NCBI GenBank assembly: GCA_902494565.1
Contig: CABUTN010000021.1
Coordinates: forward strand, 1-30,842
Source of the DNA: an uncultured Collinsella sp.
Lineage (GTDB): Bacteria; Actinomycetota; Coriobacteriia; Coriobacteriales; Coriobacteriaceae
Length of the DNA stretch: 30,842 bases
Direction of reading: 5' to 3'
The notes under the pieces were generated by a model. The model searched no databases. It was not told the origin of the DNA and saw only the letters and a list, made by a program, of their open reading frames with translations. The stretch's first letter is position 1. Each line of letters begins with the position of its first letter. Shown piece after piece: positions 22,890 to 30,705 of this stretch. The position numbers and the translations under genes are program-made.

Positions 22890-24008
22890 TTGCAGAACTC
22901 TGATACCCCTAAAGTTTCGCTGCTTGTTCCCATTTGCAATGTCGAACGCTACCTGCGCGAGTGCCTCGATTCTGCCGTGACTCAGACGCTCAAGGACATC
23001 GAGATCATCTGCATTAACGACGGGTCGACCGACAGCTCGCCGGCGATTATCCGCGAGTACATGGAGCGCGACTCCCGTGTAAAGATGATCGACAAGGCCA
23101 ACAGCGGCTACGGCGACTCGATGAACCGCGGCCTGGAGATGGCGCGCGGCGAGTACGTGGGCATCCTTGAGTCCGACGACTTCATGTTTGAGGATTCGCT
23201 CCAGAAGTTGGTCGCCAAGGCCGATGCTGAGCATGCCGATGTGGTAAAGGGCGACTTTTACCTGTATTGGTCCACGCCCAGCGAGCGCCGTGAACTGTTT
23301 GGGATTATCGACGAGCATATGACGGGCGCCGCGTATCGCCCCGTCGACCGCCCGGGCATCTTCTACCGCAAACCTTCCATTTGGTCGGCTATCTATCGGC
23401 GCGAGTTCCTCAACGACAATCAGATTCGGTTCCTTCCCACGCCGGGTGCCTCGTATCAGGACGCAGGCTTTAACTTTAAGGTTTGGGCTTGTGCCGAACG
23501 TGCCGCGTTTATTGCGGACCCCATTTTGTGCTATCGTCAGGATAACGAGAAGAGCTCCGTTAATTCGCCCAACAAGGTGTTTTGCGTTTGCGACGAATAT
23601 GCCGAGATGCAGCGCTTTTTGGAAGAGCGCCCCGAGCTCAAGGCTCAGCTCCAGGGCATTTTAATGCGCATGAAGGTCGATACGTACCGTTGGAATGACG
23701 AGCGCCTGGTCGATGAGCTGCGTGGGCAGTTTTGGAAGAAGGCCTCTCCCGAGCTCAAGGCCGACTGGGATGCCGGTCGTTTTGACCTGTCGCTGTTCGA
23801 TCCGCGCGGCGAGACCGACTTGCGCCTGATGGTCAAGTCGCCCCGCGCCTATATCGATTCGCGCTTTGACTTTAAGAAGCCGGGCAAGCTCAATACGTTT
23901 AAGCACTACTTTAAGATTGGCGGCCTGCCGCTGGTCTGGCGCGTGCTGACGTATCAGCGCGCCTATGGCGATAACCCGCATCCCGATGACGTGCCGGCGG
24001 CACAGTAG
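22890..24008 (+). CDS. Family 2 glycosyltransferase (paralogue B)
   Basis: A 372-aa GT2 enzyme that begins with TTG behind AGGAGG (6-nt spacing). VSLLVPICNVERYLRECLDS, INDGSTDSSP and GILESDDFM carry the sugar-nucleotide and metal sites. Over about 230 bp of the N-terminal coding region the DNA is roughly nine-tenths identical to the gene at 20665, including silent positions. The C-terminal third is different (RFDLSLFDPRGETDLRLM). This points to a duplication or gene conversion with a new acceptor domain. It ends 12 nt before the next glycosyltransferase. Confidence 0.9.
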   Translation: MQNSDTPKVSLLVPICNVERYLRECLDSAVTQTLKDIEIICINDGSTDSSPAIIREYMERDSRVKMIDKANSGYGDSMNRGLEMARGEYVGILESDDFMFEDSLQKLVAKADAEHADVVKGDFYLYWSTPSERRELFGIIDEHMTGAAYRPVDRPGIFYRKPSIWSAIYRREFLNDNQIRFLPTPGASYQDAGFNFKVWACAERAAFIADPILCYRQDNEKSSVNSPNKVFCVCDEYAEMQRFLEERPELKAQLQGILMRMKVDTYRWNDERLVDELRGQFWKKASPELKADWDAGRFDLSLFDPRGETDLRLMVKSPRAYIDSRFDFKKPGKLNTFKHYFKIGGLPLVWRVLTYQRAYGDNPHPDDVPAAQ

Positions 24009-24020
24009 GAGCGCGTGATT

Positions 24021-25088
24021 ATGGTTACCCCCAAGATTTCCGTTGTCGTTCCCATCTACAAAGTGGAGGAGTGCCTGGCCTGGTGCCTGGACTCCCTGCT
24101 TGCGCAGGACATGCCCGATTGGGAAGGCGTGTTAGTCAACGATGGCTCGCCGGACGGTTCGCGCGATATTGCGGCTGCCTATTGCGAAAAGGACGCGCGC
24201 TTTAGGCTGGTCGATAAGGAGAACGGCGGCCTGTCGAGTGCACGTAATGCAGGCATCGCTGCGTCCACGGCGTCTATCGTCGCGTTTTTGGATTCCGACG
24301 ACCGCTTTACGCCCGATGCATGCCGCGTGATCGTCGATACCTTTGAGCGCGAGGACTGCGACGTTTTGACCTTTGGCGCGAATCCGTATCCGCTGGAGGC
24401 AGGGTATCCGTGGCTTAACTATGTGCTGAGCCCGCGCGATGTGTCGTTTGAAGGCTATAGCTCCGACCTGCTGTTTAAGGAAGCGTCTCGCCCCTTTGCA
24501 TGGCGCACCGCTTGCAAGCGTGAGTTTTTGTTGGGCAACGGGATCGTGTTCGACGAAACCGTTAAGTATGGCGAGGACCAGGTCTTCGATTTTGCCGTGT
24601 ACGGTCGTTCGCACAAGACCGCGCTTATCTCGAGCAAGCTGTATGACTACCGCGTGGCGCGCAAGGGTTCGCTCATGGACACCATGCGCTATGACGACGA
24701 GACGCGCCTGCTGGAGCACGTGAAGATTTACTCCGCGGTGCTGGCTGACTGGCAGCGCGACGGTCTCGATGCTCAGCATGCCGATGACCTGGCGTACTTC
24801 CTATGTGATCTGGTGCTGTACGATGCGCTCAGGTTGCTGGGCTCGGACTGCGGCAAGGTGTTTGCTGCCGTTGCCACGGCACTTACCGGTTCTGCCGTGG
24901 GCAGCGATGCTGCGCTCGCACAATGCGCTCCTTCTGTTGCTGCTATGGTGCGTGCGGCGCTTACCAGCAAGGTTCCCAATGCCCGCGAGTGCAAAAAGCT
25001 CATGTTCGATTACGACGTCTTGAGGTTTGGGCGCCTGGGTGCCTGCAAACGCATGGCGGCGAACGCCCTGGGAAAGCGAGAAGTGTAG
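24021..25088 (+). CDS. Family 2 glycosyltransferase
   Basis: A 355-aa GT2 enzyme: ISVVVPIYKVEECLAWCLDSLLAQ (6-29), VNDGSPDGSRDI (39-50), ENGGLSSARNAGIAAS and the metal site FLDSDDRFTPD. KYGEDQVFDFAVY is the expected acceptor/catalytic segment. ATG 24021 is preferred over a GTG 6 nt earlier because GGAG (24008-24011) is then 9 nt away instead of 3. It lies between two GT2 genes, with the next one starting directly after its stop codon, so one transcript is likely. Confidence 0.88.
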   Translation: MVTPKISVVVPIYKVEECLAWCLDSLLAQDMPDWEGVLVNDGSPDGSRDIAAAYCEKDARFRLVDKENGGLSSARNAGIAASTASIVAFLDSDDRFTPDACRVIVDTFEREDCDVLTFGANPYPLEAGYPWLNYVLSPRDVSFEGYSSDLLFKEASRPFAWRTACKREFLLGNGIVFDETVKYGEDQVFDFAVYGRSHKTALISSKLYDYRVARKGSLMDTMRYDDETRLLEHVKIYSAVLADWQRDGLDAQHADDLAYFLCDLVLYDALRLLGSDCGKVFAAVATALTGSAVGSDAALAQCAPSVAAMVRAALTSKVPNARECKKLMFDYDVLRFGRLGACKRMAANALGKREV

Positions 25089-27575
25089 ATGAGTATCAAG
25101 CGTTTGGCGCTTTGCCGCAGTCAGGGCCGTCTGTTTGTGCTGCTTCGTTTTGCCGGTCAGGATGTCGCCGCGCTTATTGAGTGGGAGGGTTCTCAAGCGT
25201 TTGCCCACGCGACAACGAGCGGTTCTTGTGTGCCGTCGCTGGTGCTCCCGGTCGATCATGGCCGTGTGCTGGCGCTTTGCCCTTCCGTTTCCGATTACGA
25301 GCACGAGCTCGCCGTCTTGGTGCTTCCGTTTTTGGACGGCTCGTCGATGGATGTCGTTTTTGCATCCGGTGGCCAAAGGTTGGGCTCCATTCGCCTCGAT
25401 AGCCGCGTGGCCAAGTTGGAATCCAAGATTAACTACAAAGCAAAGGTTGCGATGTGTGCGCTCGTTCGCGATGCACAGCGCGGCGAGTGCTGCGGTCGCT
25501 ATGAGATCGATGCCGTTCGTTATTTACCGGCAGACGCCGGCGCGGTGTGGCGCTATGAGGTTACGTGGGTGGGAGACCCCCAGTGCGCACCTGAGCTCCA
25601 GGTCTTCGATACGCATATGAACGCTATCGATATCACCGTGCATGTGTTTGAATCGCAGGTCGATGTGCCGCAACAGAACGGATGCTGCGTCAATAAAACG
25701 TATCTGAGCGTTGAGATGCCTCAGGATATACGAGATTTTGTCGCGATTGTGAGCGATCCCACAGAGCAGATCCAGAGCGGGTTTTGCGCTATGGATGGTC
25801 GCCTGTACAACGGCATGGTCGACGACAGTTGGAATCGCATGAAGGATGCACGCGCTGACGACGCAGCTTATCGACGTTGGTTTGAACAGCATCGCGCAAA
25901 GCCGGCCGATTTGGCGTGCCAGCGTGTCGCTTCGGCGGCCTTTGCCTATAGGCCGCTCGTGAGCATTGTGGTGCCGTGCTACAAGACTGATCGGGTTTAC
26001 CTGCGCGAGCTGCTGGACTCGGTGCTAGCCCAGAGCTATGACAACTGGGAACTGCTCCTTATGGATGCCTCGCCCGAATGGGACGCGGTGGCCACCCTTG
26101 CGGCAGGTGCCAACGACGAGCGCATCCGTCGCATCGAGCTTCCCGGCAACGGCGGCATTGTGGTCAACACCAACGCGGGTATCGAGCAAGCGACAGGCGA
26201 CTACATCGCTTTCTTGGACCACGATGACATTCTGGAACCGGACGCGTTATTCCAGTATGTTTCCGCACTGAACAAGGCGGCCGAGGACGAGCGTCCCCAG
26301 GTCTTGTTCTGCGACGAGGACATGTTCCAGAAAACGGGGGAGTGGGGCCAGCCGGTCTTTAAGACGCGGCTCAACGTCGATCTGCTCTATAGCCATAACT
26401 GCGTGACGCATTTCCTGATGGTGGAGAAGGCACTTATCGATCGTATCGGCACGTCCCCAGAAGACGTTGCGGGCGCCCAGGACTACGACCTGACGCTCCG
26501 CTGCCTTGCGGCGGGCGCACGGTTTGAGTATGTTGCTCACGTGTTGTATCACTGGCGCGTGCACCCCGGTTCCACCGCCGATGGCTCCGCCGATAGCAAA
26601 CCGTATGCCATTGAAGCCGGGCGCCTTGCGCTTCTGCGTCACTTTAACGCGCTGGGCATTTGCGGAACGGTCGAGGAGACCGAGACGCCGTTTGTCTATC
26701 GCATGCGCTATGCGCTGCCGGAGTCTGCGCCGCTGGTGAGCATTGTGATTCCCACCAAGGATCACATTGAGACGCTCGATGCCTGCGTGATGTCGATCGC
26801 TCAGAAGGTCACGTATGCCAATTACGAGATCGTCTTGGTGGAGAACAACAGCGAAGCCCCGGAGACGTTTGCGTATTACGAAACCCTGCCAGAGCGCGTG
26901 GTCGCGGCATCTGAGGGCAAAGGTAGCGCGCGCGTTGTGTACTGGCCGGGCGAGTTCAATTACTCCCAGATCATTAACTTTGGCGTGGAGCATGCCAAGG
27001 GCGATTACCTGCTGCTGCTGAACAACGACACCGAGGTCATTAGTCCCGACTTTATTGAAGAGATGATGGGGTATCTGCAGCGTCCCGATGCGGGCGTGGT
27101 GGGCGCCAAACTCTACTTTGCCGATCATCTGGTGCAGCACGCTGGCATTGTGGTTGGCGTGCGTGGCGCACTTGCCCATGCCAACCAGGACTTCTCGGCA
27201 AAGCGTGAGGGCTATCTTGCCCGCGCCGTGCGCCCGGGCAACTTTAGCGCCGTAACGGGCGCCTGCCAGATGGTGCGACGCGACGTATTTGAGCGCGTCG
27301 GCGGCTACAACGAGGAATTCGCCGTTGGCTTTAACGACGCAGACTTTTGCCTGCGCGTATGGGAGGCGGGCTTCCGCACCATATTTACGCCCTATGCCGA
27401 GCTGTACCACTACGAGTTCACCTCGCGCGGCAGGGAAGAGGCCAACGAGGAAAAGCTGCGCCGCTGGAAGCGCGAGCAAGCTCTGTTCATGCAACGCTGG
27501 CCTGAGTTCTTCTTGACGGGTGATCCGTGGTTGGGGCCGAGCTTATCCGCTGAGAGCGAGTACTTCTCGCTTTAG
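25089..27575 (+). CDS. Large glycosyltransferase with two GT2 domains
   Basis: An 828-aa protein with three parts. Residues 1-285 have no recognised family. GT2 domain 1 (about 288-520) has VSIVVPCYKT (291-300) and the metal site FLDHDDILEPD (375-385). GT2 domain 2 (about 548-790) has VSIVIPTKDHIETLDAC (550-566) and LLLNNDTEVISPDF (642-655), plus AVTGACQMVRRDVFERVGG. Tandem GT2 proteins of this kind often build rhamnan or O-antigen-like polymers, one domain per linkage; this is inferred. The ATG follows the previous stop directly (TAGATG), so translation is coupled, though the ribosome site is weak. Its last 65 codons recur, decayed, at 29286-29483. No membrane segment is seen. Confidence 0.88.
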   Translation: MSIKRLALCRSQGRLFVLLRFAGQDVAALIEWEGSQAFAHATTSGSCVPSLVLPVDHGRVLALCPSVSDYEHELAVLVLPFLDGSSMDVVFASGGQRLGSIRLDSRVAKLESKINYKAKVAMCALVRDAQRGECCGRYEIDAVRYLPADAGAVWRYEVTWVGDPQCAPELQVFDTHMNAIDITVHVFESQVDVPQQNGCCVNKTYLSVEMPQDIRDFVAIVSDPTEQIQSGFCAMDGRLYNGMVDDSWNRMKDARADDAAYRRWFEQHRAKPADLACQRVASAAFAYRPLVSIVVPCYKTDRVYLRELLDSVLAQSYDNWELLLMDASPEWDAVATLAAGANDERIRRIELPGNGGIVVNTNAGIEQATGDYIAFLDHDDILEPDALFQYVSALNKAAEDERPQVLFCDEDMFQKTGEWGQPVFKTRLNVDLLYSHNCVTHFLMVEKALIDRIGTSPEDVAGAQDYDLTLRCLAAGARFEYVAHVLYHWRVHPGSTADGSADSKPYAIEAGRLALLRHFNALGICGTVEETETPFVYRMRYALPESAPLVSIVIPTKDHIETLDACVMSIAQKVTYANYEIVLVENNSEAPETFAYYETLPERVVAASEGKGSARVVYWPGEFNYSQIINFGVEHAKGDYLLLLNNDTEVISPDFIEEMMGYLQRPDAGVVGAKLYFADHLVQHAGIVVGVRGALAHANQDFSAKREGYLARAVRPGNFSAVTGACQMVRRDVFERVGGYNEEFAVGFNDADFCLRVWEAGFRTIFTPYAELYHYEFTSRGREEANEEKLRRWKREQALFMQRWPEFFLTGDPWLGPSLSAESEYFSL

Positions 27576-27578
27576 AAA

Positions 27579-27692
27579 ATGGCGTGGATAGATCGCGACG
27601 CATATGGACTCTATCTATTGGTTTATGAGTTTGCTAGTGGGTGTCGTTCTCCCTATGCGGAAAAGTATGAAGAGGAGCCTTGGTGGGTGTAA
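27579..27692 (+). CDS. Possible 37-aa small ORF or gene remnant
   Basis: An ATG 3 nt after the large glycosyltransferase stop opens 37 codons, beginning MAWIDRDAYG and ending YEEEPWWV. There is no proper ribosome site, though coupling to the stop upstream is possible. The composition is protein-like, but I recognise no family. It may be a remnant left by the rearrangement of this region. Confidence 0.25.
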   Translation: MAWIDRDAYGLYLLVYEFASGCRSPYAEKYEEEPWWV

Positions 27693-27972
27693 GTGCGATT
27701 AAAAACTTCTTTCTTGGGGGAGGGTTTCTGCACCGTGTGCTGGACAGTGGCTCAGGTCGGGTCAATTTACGATGTTACTCAGCTCAAAATGAGGTAGCGA
27801 GAGGATACTCCTCCTAATTCTGTGGAAGCTAATGCAAATGTTGTAACGAGCTCAAGGCAAGATGGACGGCGGCGTGCCATGATGTATCTGCATGAGCGTC
27901 CGGCTGTTTAATAGGTATTTAAAGCTAGGATAAAATCAATCTGTTATTTCATCAAATACGCTGGAGAGCGCA
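27693..27972 (+). other. Non-coding stretch upstream of the Abi gene
   Basis: No convincing gene is seen in these 280 bp. A small hairpin, GAGGA-TAC-TCCTC, lies at 27801-27813. TAAAAT in AGGATAAAAT (about 27930) is the best -10 for the Abi gene. Base composition is lower in GC than the glycosyltransferases. A small RNA could be encoded here, but none is demonstrated. Confidence 0.3.
27805..27816. repeat. Left copy of a 12-bp inverted repeat flanking the Abi gene
   Basis: ATACTCCTCCTA here is the exact reverse complement of 29247-29258. The pair encloses the Abi gene in a 1.45-kb segment. The match does not extend beyond 12 bp, and one copy resembles a ribosome site, so chance is possible. 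Confidence 0.35.
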
Positions 27973-28986
27973 ATGAATAGTCCTATTCGTCAACAAGATA
28001 TGTGCGATCAAAAGCCTTGGCTTACTCCTTGGGAACAAGTCTCCCATCTTAAGAGCAAGGGTGTCCGTTTCCGCTATATGAGCGAGGCAGAGGCAGTCGA
28101 GTATCTGAGGAAGAACAACAATTACTTTCGCTTGCGCTCGTACCGCACCGGATTTCCAAAGGTTTCTGATGGAAAACGCAAGGGTGAATATGTCAACTTA
28201 GATTTCAAGATGCTTGTTGACCTTTCGATTATCGATATGTTGCTTCGAAACGAGATGATTTCACTCACTCTTGATATCGAGCACTTCTGCAAAGTTGACT
28301 TGCTGGGCAGGATAGAGCAGCATGCCGAGGACGGTTACGAAATCGTTCAAGACTATTTGAGCGAGCAGGATACATTTGATAGCAAGGGGAATGTGACCAA
28401 CTGGGTTAAAAAAGAGATTTCACGTTGTGAGTCGAGTGCCTATTCTGCAGGCATTCTTGCAAAATACAGTGGTTTTAATATGCCTGTCTGGGCCTTTCTG
28501 GAAGTTATTACCTTTGGCGCCTTTAATTCATTCATTTTGTTTTGCGCCAAACGGTTTGACGATGATGAGCTTCGCGATAGGTTTTATTTGCTTCGAGCGG
28601 CAAAAGATCTCCGCAACGCGTGTGCTCACAATAGTTGCATTCTTAATGGTCTTGCTTCGGGCGAGAATGCCCGAAGGGCAAATAACGGCGTTATGAAGGC
28701 ATTGAGCAAAATAGATGGGGTTGGCTCTTATCAGCGTAAGGCAAGGATGAGCAATGAGCGAATACGTCAGATTGTCACAACGCTATATCTGCACAAAGAG
28801 GTGTCGTCTAAAGGCGTTATTAAGCACAAAGCACGATCGCTTTCCAAGTTTATTTCTAGGGCAAATCGCAACATCAACTACTATAAAGGTGCGGAGGTCA
28901 TCACTTCCTCCTTCTCGTTTTTGTCAAAAGTGATCGGCACATGGTATTTGTGTGACGCTGAAGATATGCCTTCTTGCGATTCCTAG
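27973..28986 (+). CDS. Abi_2 (AbiD/AbiF-type) abortive infection protein with HEPN motif
   Basis: A 337-aa member of the Abi_2 family of phage-defence proteins. The N-terminus shows LTPWEQVSHLKSKGVRF and an early NNNYFRLRSYRTGF segment. MPVWAFLEVITFGAFNSF (170-187) is the family core. The HEPN ribonuclease motif R-x4-H is DLRNACAHNSC with R214 and H219. Such proteins are thought to cut RNA and arrest the cell on infection; that is family knowledge. Some AbiF-type proteins are reported to be held in check by a neighbouring small RNA. The start has GGAGAG 4 nt upstream. GC content and codon use appear lower than in the glycosyltransferases, and the gene lies between an intact and a decayed copy of the same gene end, both signs of acquisition. 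Confidence 0.85.
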   Translation: MNSPIRQQDMCDQKPWLTPWEQVSHLKSKGVRFRYMSEAEAVEYLRKNNNYFRLRSYRTGFPKVSDGKRKGEYVNLDFKMLVDLSIIDMLLRNEMISLTLDIEHFCKVDLLGRIEQHAEDGYEIVQDYLSEQDTFDSKGNVTNWVKKEISRCESSAYSAGILAKYSGFNMPVWAFLEVITFGAFNSFILFCAKRFDDDELRDRFYLLRAAKDLRNACAHNSCILNGLASGENARRANNGVMKALSKIDGVGSYQRKARMSNERIRQIVTTLYLHKEVSSKGVIKHKARSLSKFISRANRNINYYKGAEVITSSFSFLSKVIGTWYLCDAEDMPSCDS

Positions 28987-29038
28987 GCATCTGGTGCAAA
29001 ATATTTCCCACTTCGAAAAGCGGTTCGGCCGTTTTGCA

Positions 29039-29076
29039 AGGGGGCTTCTCTTTATGGGACGCCCTCTATTTTTTTA
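29039..29076 (+). terminator. Rho-independent terminator after the Abi gene
   Basis: AGGGGGC (29039-29045) pairs with GCCCTCT (29061-29067), followed by ATTTTTTTA. It lies about 55 nt after the Abi stop. The rest of 28987-29285 (299 bp) contains no gene that I can support. Confidence 0.7.
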
Positions 29077-29246
29077 TGCCGCGCCAATCGGAAGATATTT
29101 CATTTTCGGCTACTGCATTTATTCTATCCCCAACGGTACTTGCGGAACTGCGTAGATGCCAATGCTATTTGCTGCAAGCGATACCCTTATTTTTGACCCT
29201 CGCAATTTAGATGTCGTTCATCGGGCGGCCTTTGCGGAACCTTATA

Positions 29247-29258
29247 TAGGAGGAGTAT
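29247..29258. repeat. Right copy of the 12-bp inverted repeat flanking the Abi gene
   Basis: TAGGAGGAGTAT, reverse complement of 27805-27816. It also looks like a ribosome site but is followed only by a few codons (TTG to TAG). It lies 28 nt before the decayed glycosyltransferase end. Confidence 0.35.
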
Positions 29259-29285
29259 TGAAACATTGTTAGGGCGACTACGTAC

Positions 29286-29483
29286 ACCATCTTTACGCCC
29301 TATGCCGAGCTGTGTTACTACGAGTTCACCTCGCGCGGCAGGGAAGAGGCCAACGAGGAAAAGCTGCGCCGCTGGAAGCGCGAACAAGCGCTGTTCATGC
29401 AGCGCTTGCCGGAGTTCTTCCTCAGCGGCGATCCGTGGTTGGGGCCGAACTTATCCGATGAGAGTGAGTATTTCTCGGTCTAA
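29286..29483 (+). pseudogene. Decayed second copy of the glycosyltransferase 3' end
   Basis: This 198-bp stretch matches 27378-27575, the last 65 codons plus stop of the two-domain glycosyltransferase. By eye about 177 of 198 bases and 58 of 65 residues agree (TIFTPYAEL to SEYFSV). The upstream remainder of the gene is absent and no ribosome site or sensible start precedes it, so it is a fragment. Many differences are silent, which suggests it came from a related gene under selection and not from recent copying. It marks the far side of the segment carrying the Abi gene. The 170 bp that follow, to 29654, hold nothing I can identify. Confidence 0.85.
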
Positions 29484-29654
29484 GGCAATGGTTTTTAGGA
29501 AGTCTTTAACTTTCTTTCGCTTTGAGCTTGGAAGAAAGCAATGGTGGGCTACTAACTAAGACAAATTACGAAAGCTCGATACTTCCGCGATAAGTTTATA
29601 CAGGCTTATATAACTCGATATTATCCGATATAGTCTAGATTTCGAAATGGTGTG

Positions 29655-30104
29655 TCAGGAGTTCTCCCTTAGGCATTTTGCGGCTATAGGGACGAGGTCG
29701 AACATCGTGTGAACGACATCGCCCGTGTTTGCAACGGTCGCTGTGAATTTGCCGTTCCCAAAATCCATCAAATGGTAGAGGTTGATGGTTAAGTCCTTTT
29801 GCGTGGCAATTCTTAGAATCCAGTAAGCGCAATTGTCGCTACAGGTTGTGGCGTTGTATATGTTCTGAGGCATGAAGTACATGAGCAGCAGCGTCTTGGT
29901 GCCTCCCGATAGCTTTTCAGGAGGGATGATGCCTAAGATCTTGGTGTTTATTGCGCCGAGTCCAACCACACTGCCTTTATCGATTGATTTAATAATCCTT
30001 TGAGCAAAGGCGTCTTGAAACCACTGGGGCGAATAGACGTTATCGAAGTAAACCGACGTATTGTAGATAACGTTTTCCATATCACCATAGTGAACTGTTA
30101 ACAC
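29655..30104 (-). CDS. DUF4869-like protein of unknown function
   Basis: A 149-aa protein resembling the DUF4869 family from memory: LTVHYGDMENVIYNTSVYFDNVYSPQWF at the start, IPPEKLSGGTKTLLLMYF and ATTCSDNCAYWIL mid-chain, and DLTINLYHLMDFGNGKFTATVANTGDVVH near the end. No enzyme motif, signal peptide or membrane segment is visible. The start is a GTG at 30104, preceded by AAGGGA with 6-nt spacing; a longer reading to 30236 runs through a tandem repeat and is rejected. A TACAAT -10 candidate lies at 30147-30152 (minus strand). Its closeness to the Abi gene puts it in the same accessory patch, but no functional link is shown. Confidence 0.65.
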   Translation of the reverse strand: MLTVHYGDMENVIYNTSVYFDNVYSPQWFQDAFAQRIIKSIDKGSVVGLGAINTKILGIIPPEKLSGGTKTLLLMYFMPQNIYNATTCSDNCAYWILRIATQKDLTINLYHLMDFGNGKFTATVANTGDVVHTMFDLVPIAAKCLRENS

Positions 30105-30200
30105 GTTGGTCCCTTCGGGTTGCTGGTTTGGTGTTCGGTGAGACTGATTGTATCGCACGCATAAGACGGACGATATCTGCTGGTGACGCATGTGATTGGT

Positions 30201-30245
30201 AACCATTGATAGCCATTGATAACCATTGATAACCATTGATAACCA
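30201..30245. repeat. Tandem 10-bp repeat, 4.5 copies
   Basis: AACCATTGAT is repeated head-to-tail at 30201, 30211 (one change: AGCCATTGAT), 30221, 30231 and a half copy at 30241. The period is exactly 10 bp, close to one helical turn. It lies about 50-95 bp upstream of the probable DUF4869 promoter. Confidence 0.9.
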
Positions 30246-30322
30246 AGACTTGTATTCAGTGCTTGGTATATTTGACTGAGTTTGTACTAAGTTGCTTTGA
30301 AGGCCTTTGGTTTAGAAAATAG

Positions 30323-30518
30323 TGCCCGAGCCTTGCTCCGTGTGGCGGCGCGTAAAAGCTGTACTGTGCTTGGGCAGGTAAAATTCCAAGACGATTAGAT
30401 ATCCGAGAGGATATCGAGCTCGCGTCGGGGAGATAAGGTGAGTCCCCGCCGGGGACTTTAATTCCGGCGGCAATTAGGTTTCCGCGAGGATGCAGCGGCT
30501 GACAGCCGGCAGAAAACC
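30323..30518 (+). ncRNA. Possible structured RNA (leader or small RNA), class unknown
   Basis: Several stems follow one another. TGCCCGAGC (30323-30331) pairs with GCTTGGGCA (30368-30376). GATATCC (30398-30404) pairs with GGATATC (30409-30415) around a GAGA tetraloop of GNRA type. GTCCCC (30442-30447) pairs with GGGGAC (30451-30456). A nested set has GGTTT/AAACC (30477-30481, 30514-30518), TGC/GCA and CGGC/GCCG inside. This density exceeds what nearby spacers show. I could not match it to any riboswitch, 6S, SRP, RNase P or tmRNA signature. Strand is assumed from the downstream gene. Confidence 0.35.
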
Positions 30519-30644
30519 GCCCTGCACGTTCCTTCCGCGCGCCGCCTGCTCAAACGATTTGCACCGAATTTTATTCCGCGGGCGGTGAGCCTGTTTATAG
30601 ACAATGTCACGAACTATAGACGGGTGTCCTGGGGGTATTGCAGC

Positions 30645-30698
30645 TTGGTTCCCGTCCCCCCAATCTAGTAGACTCTAAACCGTTGCTAGATTAGGGGG
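30645..30698 (+). promoter_or_regulatory. Promoter with long inverted repeat around the -10 and ribosome site
   Basis: TTGGTT (30645-30650) and TAGACT (30669-30674) are spaced 18 nt. An inverted repeat with 12 of 13 matching positions (30656-30668 with 30686-30698) has one arm in the -35/-10 spacer and the other just after the expected start site, covering AGGGGG, the ribosome site. It suits a protein operator; if transcription begins further upstream it would form an RNA hairpin hiding the ribosome site. Confidence 0.5.
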
Positions 30699-30705
30699 AT
30701 TTTCC

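Larger units (their letters stand above)
30105..30705. other. 601-bp gene-free region
   Basis: No coding region can be supported between the DUF4869-like gene and the secreted-protein gene. It contains the 10-bp tandem repeat, a block of GC-rich hairpins (30323-30518), a direct repeat TATAGAC at 30596-30602 and 30615-30621, and the promoter-operator of the last gene. Confidence 0.6.

Noticed and set aside
29560..29640. AT-rich patch that might be an origin or plasmid element
   Set aside because: No DnaA box (TTATCCACA), no replication gene and no iterons within it.
30323..30518. Known riboswitch (cobalamin, TPP, c-di-GMP, c-di-AMP, glycine) or 6S/SRP RNA
   Set aside because: None of the conserved core sequences of these classes could be found by eye; kept only as an unclassified structured region.
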